The position numbers and the translations under genes were made by a program. 62,896 nucleotides of DNA from DATLNF01 sp046590575 (GTDB taxonomy: Bacteria; Actinomycetota; Actinomycetes; BP-191), in assembly GCA_046590575.1 (NCBI GenBank), contig JBKJUS010000061.1, forward strand, positions 1-62,896. Reading direction: 5' to 3'. The notes under the pieces are model-generated. The model was not told the DNA's origin. It saw nothing but the letters and a program-made list of their open reading frames with translations, and searched no databases. This document shows, in pieces, positions 1 to 7,498 of the stretch. Position 1 is the stretch's first letter. The number at the start of each line of letters is the position of its first letter.

Positions 1-1816
1 TGGGGGAGACGTTGAAGATGGTGTTGTCGTTGACCGCCACCTGAGCCGTGATGACCGGGTACGACGATGCCGGCGCAATGAGGTAGCCGACCTGGTCGTT
101 GGCCAGGCTCAATGTCACGACCTCCTGCGCGTCGCCGACGGAGTCGCGGATCCCGAACGCGATCTCCGGATACCCCTCGCCCGGCATCCCGGCGAAGAGG
201 ACACCCCCCACGCGCAGGGCCGAGGTGATCGTCATCAGCGTGTTGCCGGCGACCCACGGGTTGGCGTTGCTGCGCAGCAGCTTCGCGCCGATCCGCCCGC
301 CAGCGGTGAAGAGGGCCAGGACGGCGGGGCCGGTGATGACCTCGCGGATCTCCCGACGCGCCGCGGCGACAGGTCCACGGACCGGCTTGGCGGCAGCCAG
401 CGACTGCTCGACGTGGGCCATGTAGTTGGCCACGACGGCCGCCTTACGCGACAGCTTCTCGGAGTAGCCGGGGTTGTTCGGCGAGCTGAAGGAGCAGACC
501 GGACGACACGGCTGGGTCCGGCCGACAGCCCCTTGCATGGCGAGTCCGACGCCGCCGTACCGACGGGTCATCTCATCGCCGAGGTACTGCGGCCAGTCGC
601 CGTGCACGCCGGTGCCACCACCGGCTGTGGCATGAGCGGCGTAGGCCATGTACGTCGCGACGGCGTCCCCCTGCGGGGTTCGGGCCTGCAGCACCCGCAC
701 CAAGGAGTCCTTGCCGGCGGTCACGCAAGCGTCGGGGCCGGTGTAGACCGGCGTGCGGCCCTGGTTGAGACCCTCCGGGCAGCTCTGGTTGTAGATGAGG
801 TCGGCCGCGTCGGAGTGACCGGCGACGACGTCGGCGAAGCGCCGCTGCGCATAGGCCGTTTCGATGGCTGCGATCGTCTGGGTCCGCATGAGCTGGAAGT
901 ACGACTCGGGTACGCCGCCCCACGCGCCGATCGTGTCCGGGCCGCCGTGGGTGTGGTCCGAGGCGATCAGGATGTTCGTCAGGGGCAGCCGCGGGATGTC
1001 CTTCGCGACCTGGGCGGCCATGTCGACGGTCCCGAAGGGCCCGTTGCGGTAAGCCGCGAAGACGCCTTGCGTCTCGATGGTGGCGATCGCGATCGCGGTT
1101 TTGCCGTCGTCGAAGACGATGGCGCGGGCCTTGATCCGATCACCGCCGGCCACCGTGCGTCCGGTCGAGCCGCGACCGACCACTGCGTTGGGCAGGACGC
1201 TGCCGTTGCCGAGGCCGCTGCCGCCGAGGTTGATCTCGCCCAGGCCGACGACATCGGGGGAGATGTCCCGCGCCGAAGCGCCGACGGCGTACGCCGGGAT
1301 GGTCACGAAGACCGGCGGGCTCAGCGGCGAGGCGAGCTCGCTGTCCCTGTCGCGCTCGCCGTCCCTGTCGCGCTCGCCGTCCCTGTCGCGCTTGTCCTCG
1401 TCGTCTTTGTTCTTGCTCTTACCTCGGTCCCGGCCGTTGCCCGGGTCGTCTGACTGTGGGCCGCCCCGTCGGGCGAGTACGCCGATCTGGTAGCTCAGTC
1501 GCGCACCGAAGGGGACCGAGCGGTCGTCGTACGACGTCGCGTCGGCGGGCAGTGTCGCGATCCGTGCGCTATTGCGATGAACCACGATCGCCTCGCCGCG
1601 AACTCCGCCGGGCAGGTCGACCGGCTCCCACGTCAGGGCCACGGAGAGCGCCTCGACGACAGCGGTCAGGCCGCCGGGCGGGCTCAATGGGCGCGAGTCA
1701 GGTGCGGCGGTCGCCCCGAGCTCGCCGGCCAGCAGGGCGAGAGCGGCGAGCAGCGGAAGGAGAAGTCGGCGGTGCACCAGGACCTCGCGGTTGGCAGACG
1801 GTGGTGGGGGAGGCAT
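1..1816 (-). CDS. Secreted neutral/alkaline ceramidase-like protein, 3' part missing
   Basis: 605 codons are visible and the C-terminus lies outside the window. The N-terminus has an Arg-rich stretch and a leucine-rich hydrophobic core (LLLPLLAALALLAG), i.e. a signal peptide. Residues about 35-105 look like a fibronectin type III domain. A charged linker with three RDRDGE-type hexapeptides follows (DNA 1338-1394). The rest resembles the neutral/alkaline ceramidase N-terminal domain: a metal-site-like ASDHTHGGPDT, then GDWPQYLGDEM and MQGAVG. Ceramidases of this family cleave the amide of N-acylsphingosines outside the cell; many actinobacterial relatives have no tested substrate. The ATG at 1816 was chosen because it precedes the signal peptide; a GTG 12 codons in is an alternative. 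Divergent from miaB. The family call is fairly firm, the substrate is not. Confidence 0.72.
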   Translation of the reverse strand, partial: MPPPPPSANREVLVHRRLLLPLLAALALLAGELGATAAPDSRPLSPPGGLTAVVEALSVALTWEPVDLPGGVRGEAIVVHRNSARIATLPADATSYDDRSVPFGARLSYQIGVLARRGGPQSDDPGNGRDRGKSKNKDDEDKRDRDGERDRDGERDRDSELASPLSPPVFVTIPAYAVGASARDISPDVVGLGEINLGGSGLGNGSVLPNAVVGRGSTGRTVAGGDRIKARAIVFDDGKTAIAIATIETQGVFAAYRNGPFGTVDMAAQVAKDIPRLPLTNILIASDHTHGGPDTIGAWGGVPESYFQLMRTQTIAAIETAYAQRRFADVVAGHSDAADLIYNQSCPEGLNQGRTPVYTGPDACVTAGKDSLVRVLQARTPQGDAVATYMAYAAHATAGGGTGVHGDWPQYLGDEMTRRYGGVGLAMQGAVGRTQPCRPVCSFSSPNNPGYSEKLSRKAAVVANYMAHVEQSLAAAKPVRGPVAAARREIREVITGPAVLALFTAGGRIGAKLLRSNANPWVAGNTLMTITSALRVGGVLFAGMPGEGYPEIAFGIRDSVGDAQEVVTLSLANDQVGYLIAPASSYPVITAQVAVNDNTIFNVSP

Positions 1817-1862
1817 TCGACGCCGGCCCTCGATCCCCTGTCTTCTCGCTCGCCGCAGCCGT

Positions 1863-1886
1863 TCACTCCCAGACTGGTGGGAGTGA
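1863..1886. promoter_or_regulatory. Perfect inverted repeat in the ceramidase/miaB divergent region
   Basis: Nine-base arms TCACTCCCA and TGGGAGTGA surround a six-base loop. It sits in the 127-bp divergent intergenic space. Just downstream, TCACCTAGA occurs twice as a direct repeat (1906-1914 and 1926-1934). It could be an operator for one or both genes; there is no T-tract to suggest a terminator, and the position upstream of both genes argues against one. Confidence 0.35.
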
Positions 1887-1943
1887 GCGGGCGGCTGGGT
1901 CAGCTTCACCTAGATCGGCATCGGGTCACCTAGAGTGGACCGC

Positions 1944-3395
1944 ATGGCAGAGCTCAGTCGTACCTACGAGGTGCGCACCTACGGCTGCCAGATGAACGTC
2001 CACGACTCCGAGCGCATCAGCGGGCTGCTCGAGGGCGCCGGCTACTCCCGCGCGGCCGACGGTGACGGTGCCGATGTCGTGGTCTTCAACACCTGTGCTG
2101 TGCGGGAGAACGCCGACAACAAGCTCTACGGCAACCTCGGTCGCCTGGTGCCGGTGAAGAAGAGCCGGCCGGGTATGCAGATCGCCGTCGGCGGCTGTCT
2201 CGCGCAGAAGGACCAGGGCGCGATCCTCGACCGTGCCCCGTGGGTCGACGTCGTCTTCGGCACCCACAACATCGGGTCGCTGCCTGCGCTACTCGAGCGG
2301 GCGCGGCACAACGCCGAGGCGCAGGTCGAGATCCACGAGGCGCTCGAGGTCTTCCCGTCGTCGTTGCCGACGCGCCGCGACTCGACGTACGCCGCCTGGG
2401 TGTCGATCAGCGTCGGCTGCAACAACACCTGCACGTTCTGCATCGTCCCGTCGTTGCGCGGCAAGGAGCGCAACCGCCAGGCTGCTGACATCCTCGCCGA
2501 GGTGCGGGCGCTGGTCGCCGAGGGCGTCCTCGAGGTGACTTTGCTCGGGCAGAACGTCAACAGCTACGGCTCAGACCTCGGCGACCGCCTTGCGTTCAGC
2601 ACGCTGCTGCGCGCCTGCGGAGGCATCGACGGTCTCGAACGAGTGCGCTTCACCTCGCCGCACCCGAAGGACTTCACCGACGACGTCATCGAGGCGATGG
2701 CGACGACTTCCAACGTGATGCCGCAGCTGCACATGCCACTGCAGTCCGGGTCGTCCGAGGTGCTTCGACGGATGCAGCGGTCCTACCGGCAGGAGCGCTT
2801 CCTCGACATCGTGCAGTCGGTACGGCGGGCCATACCCGAGGCGGCCATCACCACCGACATCATCGTCGGCTTCCCCGGGGAGACCGAAGCCGACTTCGAG
2901 CAGACGTTGTACGTCGTGCGCGAGGCCCGGTTCACGTCGGCGTACACCTTCCAGTACTCGATCCGACCGGGCACGCCGGCCGCGACGATGGACGGGCAGG
3001 TGCCACGCGAGGTGGTGCAGGAGCGCTACGAACGGCTCGTCGCGTTGCAGGAGGAGATCTCCTGGGCCGAGAACACCGCGCAGGTCGGACGCACGGTCGA
3101 GGTGCTCGTCGCGCAGGGCGAGGGGCGCAAGGACGGCGCGACGCACCGCCTGTCCGGTCGCGCTCGGGACAACCGTCTGGTGCACGTCGCGGTCCCCTCA
3201 GTCGACTCGGTGCGGCCGGGAGACGTCGTGGAGACCGTCATCACCTATGCCGCGCCGCACCACCTGATCGCCGACGGGCCGTTGGTCGCGCACCGTCGTA
3301 CCCACGCCGGCGACGTCTGGGCGCAGCGCCACGGGACGGTGGAGAGCACCCCCCCAGCCCCTGTCTCCCTCGGCCTGCCTACGCTGCGCCGCTGA
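1944..3395 (+). CDS. miaB: tRNA-2-methylthio-N6-dimethylallyladenosine synthase MiaB
   Basis: Radical-SAM methylthiotransferase that converts i6A37 of tRNAs to ms2i6A37. The N-terminal UPF0004 domain shows RTYGCQMNVHDSERI, FNTCAVRENAD and AVGGCLAQ, giving its three cluster cysteines. The radical-SAM core carries the CxxxCxxC motif CNNTCTFC followed by IVPSLRGKERNR. A TRAM domain closes the protein (about residues 370-435). Length (483 aa) is normal for actinobacteria, including the short disordered tail. I took the ATG at 1944 (MAELSRTYEV), with a GAGTGG stretch just upstream; a GTG three codons earlier is possible. It heads the miaB-miaA-dapF run, consistent with MiaA making its substrate. 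Confidence 0.96.
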   Translation: MAELSRTYEVRTYGCQMNVHDSERISGLLEGAGYSRAADGDGADVVVFNTCAVRENADNKLYGNLGRLVPVKKSRPGMQIAVGGCLAQKDQGAILDRAPWVDVVFGTHNIGSLPALLERARHNAEAQVEIHEALEVFPSSLPTRRDSTYAAWVSISVGCNNTCTFCIVPSLRGKERNRQAADILAEVRALVAEGVLEVTLLGQNVNSYGSDLGDRLAFSTLLRACGGIDGLERVRFTSPHPKDFTDDVIEAMATTSNVMPQLHMPLQSGSSEVLRRMQRSYRQERFLDIVQSVRRAIPEAAITTDIIVGFPGETEADFEQTLYVVREARFTSAYTFQYSIRPGTPAATMDGQVPREVVQERYERLVALQEEISWAENTAQVGRTVEVLVAQGEGRKDGATHRLSGRARDNRLVHVAVPSVDSVRPGDVVETVITYAAPHHLIADGPLVAHRRTHAGDVWAQRHGTVESTPPAPVSLGLPTLRR

Positions 3396-3434
3396 CGCCC
3401 TCGGACGCACTCGCGCCCGTCGTAGGGTGGGCAG

Positions 3435-4154
3435 ATGCTCGTAGCCGCGGCGGTGTGCCCACATCCACCGCTGCTAGTGCCCGCAGTCGCGTCCGGTGCG
3501 GCGGCGGAGACCGCCGCGATGCGCGCGGCGTGCGTCGTCGCAGTACGCCGGCTGCAGGCTGCCCGACCTGATCTGCTGATTCTCGTCGGTGACGCGGACG
3601 AGACCGGCCCTCGTCGCGGCGGCGAACGTGGGAGCTTTGCCGGTTTCGGCGTACCGCTCGAGGTCACGCTCGGAGCCGGGTCTGCCGAGGGCGAGCCCGC
3701 AGGGCGACTGCCGCTCTCGTTGAGCGTCGGTACCTGGCTGCTGCAGGCGGCCGGGACGGTCGGTGTGCAGGGTGGATTCGGAGTGACGGCGTCGATGAGC
3801 TCGACCGAGGCCGCGGCCACCGGCGTCGCACTAGCCGCGCAGGCCGAGCGGGTCGCCCTGCTCGTCATGGGCGACGGCAGCGCCCGGCGCAGCGCGAAGG
3901 CGCCTGGGGCACTTGACGACCGCGCCGAGGATTTCGACCGGGTCGTCGCCACGGCACTGGCGGGAGCTGATTGCGCCGCGCTGCTCGATCTGAACGAACC
4001 ACTCGCAGCGGAGCTGATGGTCGCGGGCCGGGCATCCTGGCAAGTGCTGGCCGGCGCCGGTTCGGGCGGGCCCTGGCGGGCCGAAGTGACCTACGACGAT
4101 GCGCCGTACGGCGTGGGCTACTTCGTCGCCACCTGGCAGCGCGAGGGGATGTGA
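3435..4154 (+). CDS. Class III extradiol dioxygenase-like (LigB/MEMO-like) protein
   Basis: 239 residues beginning MLVAAAVCPHPPLLVP, the His-containing start typical of LigB/MEMO-superfamily proteins in which His residues of this strand can bind metal. Further family-like segments are DLLILVGDADETGP and ERVALLVMGDGSARRS. Small members of this group regularly sit between miaB and miaA in actinobacteria, but I know of no established function. The stop overlaps the GTG start of miaA (ATGTGA), so translation is probably coupled. A ring-cleavage activity should not be assumed: it is short for a classical extradiol dioxygenase. Confidence 0.7.
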   Translation: MLVAAAVCPHPPLLVPAVASGAAAETAAMRAACVVAVRRLQAARPDLLILVGDADETGPRRGGERGSFAGFGVPLEVTLGAGSAEGEPAGRLPLSLSVGTWLLQAAGTVGVQGGFGVTASMSSTEAAATGVALAAQAERVALLVMGDGSARRSAKAPGALDDRAEDFDRVVATALAGADCAALLDLNEPLAAELMVAGRASWQVLAGAGSGGPWRAEVTYDDAPYGVGYFVATWQREGM

Positions 4155-5101
4155 CCGTCCACGTCGTGGCCGTCGTCGGGCCGACGGCGGTCGGCAAATC
4201 CGCGGCCGGCATCGAGGTGGCACGCCTGCTCGGCGGCGAGGTCGTCAACGCCGACTCGATGCAGCTCTACCGCGGCATGGACATCGGCACGGCGAAGCTG
4301 GCTCCGGACGAGCGCGGTGGCGTCCCCCATCACCTGCTCGACGTTCTCGACATTCAGGCGACAGCCACTGTCGCGGGCTACCAGAGCCTCGCGCGCACCG
4401 TCATCGACGACTTGCGGTCGCGGCACGTCACGCCTGTGCTCGTCGGGGGGAGCGGCCTCTACCTCCAGGCCGCCCTCGACGACCTGACCTTCCCGGGCAC
4501 CGACGCGCAGATGCGGGCGGCGCTGGAGTGCGAGCTCGACGAGCTCGGTGCCGAGGTCCTGCACGCGCGACTGCTCGCCTTGGATCCTGACGCAGCGGCG
4601 CGGATTCATCCGGCCAACGGCCGCCGTACGGTGCGGGCCCTCGAGGTCATCGCGCTGACGGGCGAGCTCTACTCCGCGAGCGGGCCCGGCATGTCGGCCT
4701 ACCGTGGCTACTACCCGTTGCGACTGCTTGGCCTCGACCTTCCGACCGAAACGCTCGACGAGCGCATCGCCCGGCGGGTCGACCTGATGTGGCAGCAGGG
4801 CCTGGTGGACGAGGTGCTGTCACTCGCGGAGCGAGGGCTGCGCGAGGGCGTGACCGCGAGCCGCGCGTTGGGTTACTCGCAGGTGCTGGCTTACTTCGCC
4901 GGCGAGTACGACGAGGCCGAGGCCCGGGCGCGCACCGTGCAGGCCACTCGGCGTTTCGTCCGACGACAGCGCTCCTGGTTCCGGCGGGACCCGCGGATCA
5001 CGTGGTACGACGGCCCGGCGGCGCTGGTGGCGGGTGCTGCAGAATTGACCCAACCGGGCCATATCGGACTACCCACCGAGGAGCGGAGACTGCCGTCATG
5101 A
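4151..5101 (+). CDS. miaA: tRNA dimethylallyltransferase MiaA
   Basis: Transfers the dimethylallyl group of DMAPP to N6 of A37 in tRNAs reading UNN codons, making the substrate of MiaB. The P-loop GPTAVGKS lies at residues about 9-16, followed by NADSMQLYRGMDIGTAK, GGSGLYLQA and the later RRQRSWFRRDPRITWYD, all hallmarks of the family. 316 aa is the usual length. The GTG start at 4151 is set by the P-loop distance and overlaps the previous stop. The TGA overlaps the ATG of the EAL gene (ATGA), so the two are likely co-translated. Confidence 0.96.
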   Translation: MTVHVVAVVGPTAVGKSAAGIEVARLLGGEVVNADSMQLYRGMDIGTAKLAPDERGGVPHHLLDVLDIQATATVAGYQSLARTVIDDLRSRHVTPVLVGGSGLYLQAALDDLTFPGTDAQMRAALECELDELGAEVLHARLLALDPDAAARIHPANGRRTVRALEVIALTGELYSASGPGMSAYRGYYPLRLLGLDLPTETLDERIARRVDLMWQQGLVDEVLSLAERGLREGVTASRALGYSQVLAYFAGEYDEAEARARTVQATRRFVRRQRSWFRRDPRITWYDGPAALVAGAAELTQPGHIGLPTEERRLPS

Positions 5102-5913
5102 CGACGTTCGAGGTAGACCTGGTGGCCGCCATGCGGGATGCGATCCAGCAGCGGCAGTTTCTCCTCCGCTATCAGCCCCAGGTGGACCTGGCCACTGGTG
5201 AGGTCCTCGGTCTTGAGGCGCTGCTCCGCTGGCAGCATCCCGAGCGCGGCCTGCTCGAGCCGAGGGAGTTTCTGCCGATCGCAGTAGGCAGCGAGATGAT
5301 CGTGGCGATCGGTCGGTTCGTCCTCGAGGAGTGCTGCCGGGAGGTGCGCAGCTGGCACGAGCTCTTCACCCCCGGCGTGACAAAGCCCAAGCAGATCTGG
5401 GCCAACGTCTCCGCGGTCGAGTTGATGCAGCCTGACTTCGTGGCCTACGTCACCGAATTGCTCACCGAGAGCAGCATCGGTTCCGGGGTGCTCGGCTTGG
5501 AGATCTCCGAGGCCGACCTCATCGCCCACAGCGAGGAAGTTCGCGCCACCCTGATCGCGCTCAAGGACGCTGGCGTCATGCTGGCGGTCGATGACTTCGG
5601 CACGTGGTACTCCTCGCTCTCCGGCATCAAGAATCTTCCACTCGACGCCGTGAAGCTCGGTCACCAGTTCGTCCGCGGCGTGGGTCAGGACCTCGACGAG
5701 GACGACGTCGTACTTGCGGTGATCAAGCTTGCCCACGCGCGAGGGCTGACGGTCGTCGCCGAGGGTGTCGAGAGCTGGACCGAAGGTGCCCGGCTCTGCG
5801 AGATGGGTTGCGACCGCGCCCACGGCTACCTCTTCGCCGGTCCGCAGGAAGCCGACCGGGCGCGCTGGATGCTCACTCGCGGCACCGGTTGGACGGTTCC
5901 CGCCCAGCCGTAG
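5098..5913 (+). CDS. Stand-alone EAL-domain protein, probably degenerate
   Basis: A 271-residue protein that is one EAL domain (c-di-GMP phosphodiesterase fold) with no sensor or GGDEF domain. It keeps the EAL motif (E40-A41-L42), N103 (NVSA), E135 (LEIS), D165-D166 (DDFGT), K186 and E222 (AEGVE). Three conserved positions differ: loop-6 DDFGTG reads DDFGTW (W170), the LKID aspartate is Gly (VKLG, G188), and the late QGYLF glutamine is His (H242). It may be a weak enzyme or a c-di-GMP-binding receptor. GGAG precedes the ATG, which overlaps the miaA stop. An EAL gene between miaA and dapF is unusual. Confidence 0.88.
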   Translation: MTTFEVDLVAAMRDAIQQRQFLLRYQPQVDLATGEVLGLEALLRWQHPERGLLEPREFLPIAVGSEMIVAIGRFVLEECCREVRSWHELFTPGVTKPKQIWANVSAVELMQPDFVAYVTELLTESSIGSGVLGLEISEADLIAHSEEVRATLIALKDAGVMLAVDDFGTWYSSLSGIKNLPLDAVKLGHQFVRGVGQDLDEDDVVLAVIKLAHARGLTVVAEGVESWTEGARLCEMGCDRAHGYLFAGPQEADRARWMLTRGTGWTVPAQP

Positions 5914-5930
5914 CACATACGATCAGGAGC

Positions 5931-6758
5931 GTGCGATTCACGAAAGGGCACGGGACGGCCAATGACTTCGTGCTGCTCGACGACCTCGACGGCCGGCTGC
6001 GGCTGACCGATGTCGCGGTGGCCGCAATCTGCGACCGGCGGCGCGGGGTCGGCGCGGACGGCATCCTGCGGGTCGTGCGTACGTCGGCCGTCCCGGGTTG
6101 GGACCACCTCGCTGACCAGGCCGAGTGGTTCATGGACTACCGCAACGCCGACGGCGGCGCGGTCGAGATGTGCGGCAACGGGATTCGGGTCTTCGCCCGC
6201 TACCTGGTGGACCACGGGCACGCGGTCAACGCTGAGATCCCGATCGCCACGCGCGACGGAGTCAAGACCGTGTGGCTGCGACCGAGCGGTGACGTGACCG
6301 TCGACATGGGTGTGCCGCGTGAGATGGAGATGCTGCCCGACGACGCTGTCTTCGTCTCGATGGGCAACCCGCACGTCGTGCTCTTCGCCGACGACCTCGC
6401 GACCGCCCCAGTGCACGAGGTGGGTAGCCGCATCGAGCAGGAATGGGACGGCGGCACCAACGTCGAGTTCGTCCACGTCGTCGACAAGGCAGCGATCGGG
6501 ATGCGGGTGTGGGAACGCGGCGTCGGCGAGACCCTCTCCTGCGGCACCGGCGCCTGCGCCTCCGCTGTCGGCGCGCACGTGCGCGGATACACCGGGCGCG
6601 AGGTGGAGGTCACCCTGCCGGGGGGCACCCTGCACGTCGACTGGACCCCGGACGACAGAATGCTGATGACCGGCCCGGCGGTACTCGTCAGCGAGGGGAC
6701 GCTGCGCCCTGAGTGGTTGACACTGCATGACCTGCAACCCGACGAGGAGCGCACGTGA
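5931..6758 (+). CDS. dapF: Diaminopimelate epimerase DapF
   Basis: Interconverts LL- and meso-diaminopimelate by a two-cysteine mechanism, for lysine and peptidoglycan. Both catalytic cysteines are visible: EMCGNGIR (about residue 82) and SCGTGACAS (about residue 203). The N-terminus MRFTKGHGTANDFVLLDD matches the family pattern. 275 aa is the expected length. GTG at 5931 is the only start that leaves the N-terminal strand intact; an AGGAG lies almost directly upstream with one base of spacing, which is tight. The stop overlaps the GTG of the next gene. Confidence 0.96.
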   Translation: MRFTKGHGTANDFVLLDDLDGRLRLTDVAVAAICDRRRGVGADGILRVVRTSAVPGWDHLADQAEWFMDYRNADGGAVEMCGNGIRVFARYLVDHGHAVNAEIPIATRDGVKTVWLRPSGDVTVDMGVPREMEMLPDDAVFVSMGNPHVVLFADDLATAPVHEVGSRIEQEWDGGTNVEFVHVVDKAAIGMRVWERGVGETLSCGTGACASAVGAHVRGYTGREVEVTLPGGTLHVDWTPDDRMLMTGPAVLVSEGTLRPEWLTLHDLQPDEERT

Positions 6759-7498
6759 CCCCCGAAGAAGCGGCAGCAGCGGTCAAGGACGACATCGGCC
6801 GACTCGGCGGCGGTTTCATGCTCAGTGAGCAGGCCAAGGTCGCCGGGACGAGCGCCGGTATAGGGCGCTGGGCGATGTACATGATCGGCCGTGGCGGTGT
6901 GCTCGGCGACGTCGACCCCGACGTGGTCACGGCGGCGTACTACTTCCTCCCGGCGTCCAGTGTGCACAAGGGTTGGGGGAAGGGCCGGGCGGCTCTGACG
7001 CCGGCGGGTGCGGTGAGCCTTTTCACCGGCGCCTGCCACGAGTGGGGTCGCCGGCACCTGGCCGCGGTCAAGGATGCCGAGCGGCTCGCGGAGCTGTTGG
7101 AGCGGGTGGCCGCAGCCGCGGACGTGGCCGGCCTGCCGCTCTTCGCGGGCTGGCGCGCGGTGCCCCTGGCCGATGACCCACCGGCGCGGCTAGCCCAGCT
7201 GTGCCATGTGTTGCGGGAGTTTCGTGGCGGCATCCACGGCCTGTGCTGCATTGCGTCCGGCCTGACGCCACTCGAGGCGGTGCTCACCGGCGGAGGACCG
7301 GGCAATGCGACGTTCTTCGCCTGGCCCGAGCCCTACCCGGACGTCACTGGTCTCATGAGCCGGCGGGCTGAGGTCGACGCGCTCACCAACCTGCGCGCCG
7401 CTGCGCCCTGGTCGGCTTTGGAGAAAGCCGAGCGCGCCGAGTGCGTGGACCTACTTAGTGCCGCGTCGCAGTTGGCGACGTCCTCAACGGCTGGCTGA
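6755..7498 (+). CDS. SCO6745/SalK-like family protein of unknown function
   Basis: 247 residues, largely alpha-helical and cytoplasmic with no signal peptide. Segments such as AGIGRWAMYMIGRGGVLGDVDPDVVTAAYYFLP and REFRGGIHGLCCIASGLTPLEA resemble the actinobacterial SCO6745 family (sometimes described as a helix-turn-helix or SalK-like fold), for which I know no established biochemical role. Translation is probably coupled to dapF by a GTGA overlap. Its last 15 bases overlap the 3' end of the convergent cyclase/ATPase gene. The family call comes from remembered pattern, not a search. Confidence 0.62.
   Translation: MTPEEAAAAVKDDIGRLGGGFMLSEQAKVAGTSAGIGRWAMYMIGRGGVLGDVDPDVVTAAYYFLPASSVHKGWGKGRAALTPAGAVSLFTGACHEWGRRHLAAVKDAERLAELLERVAAAADVAGLPLFAGWRAVPLADDPPARLAQLCHVLREFRGGIHGLCCIASGLTPLEAVLTGGGPGNATFFAWPEPYPDVTGLMSRRAEVDALTNLRAAAPWSALEKAERAECVDLLSAASQLATSSTAG

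Noticed and set aside
3971..4150. N-terminal extension of MiaA
   Set aside because: It runs through the end of the preceding gene in another frame and lacks conserved residues; the P-loop sits correctly after the GTG at 4151.
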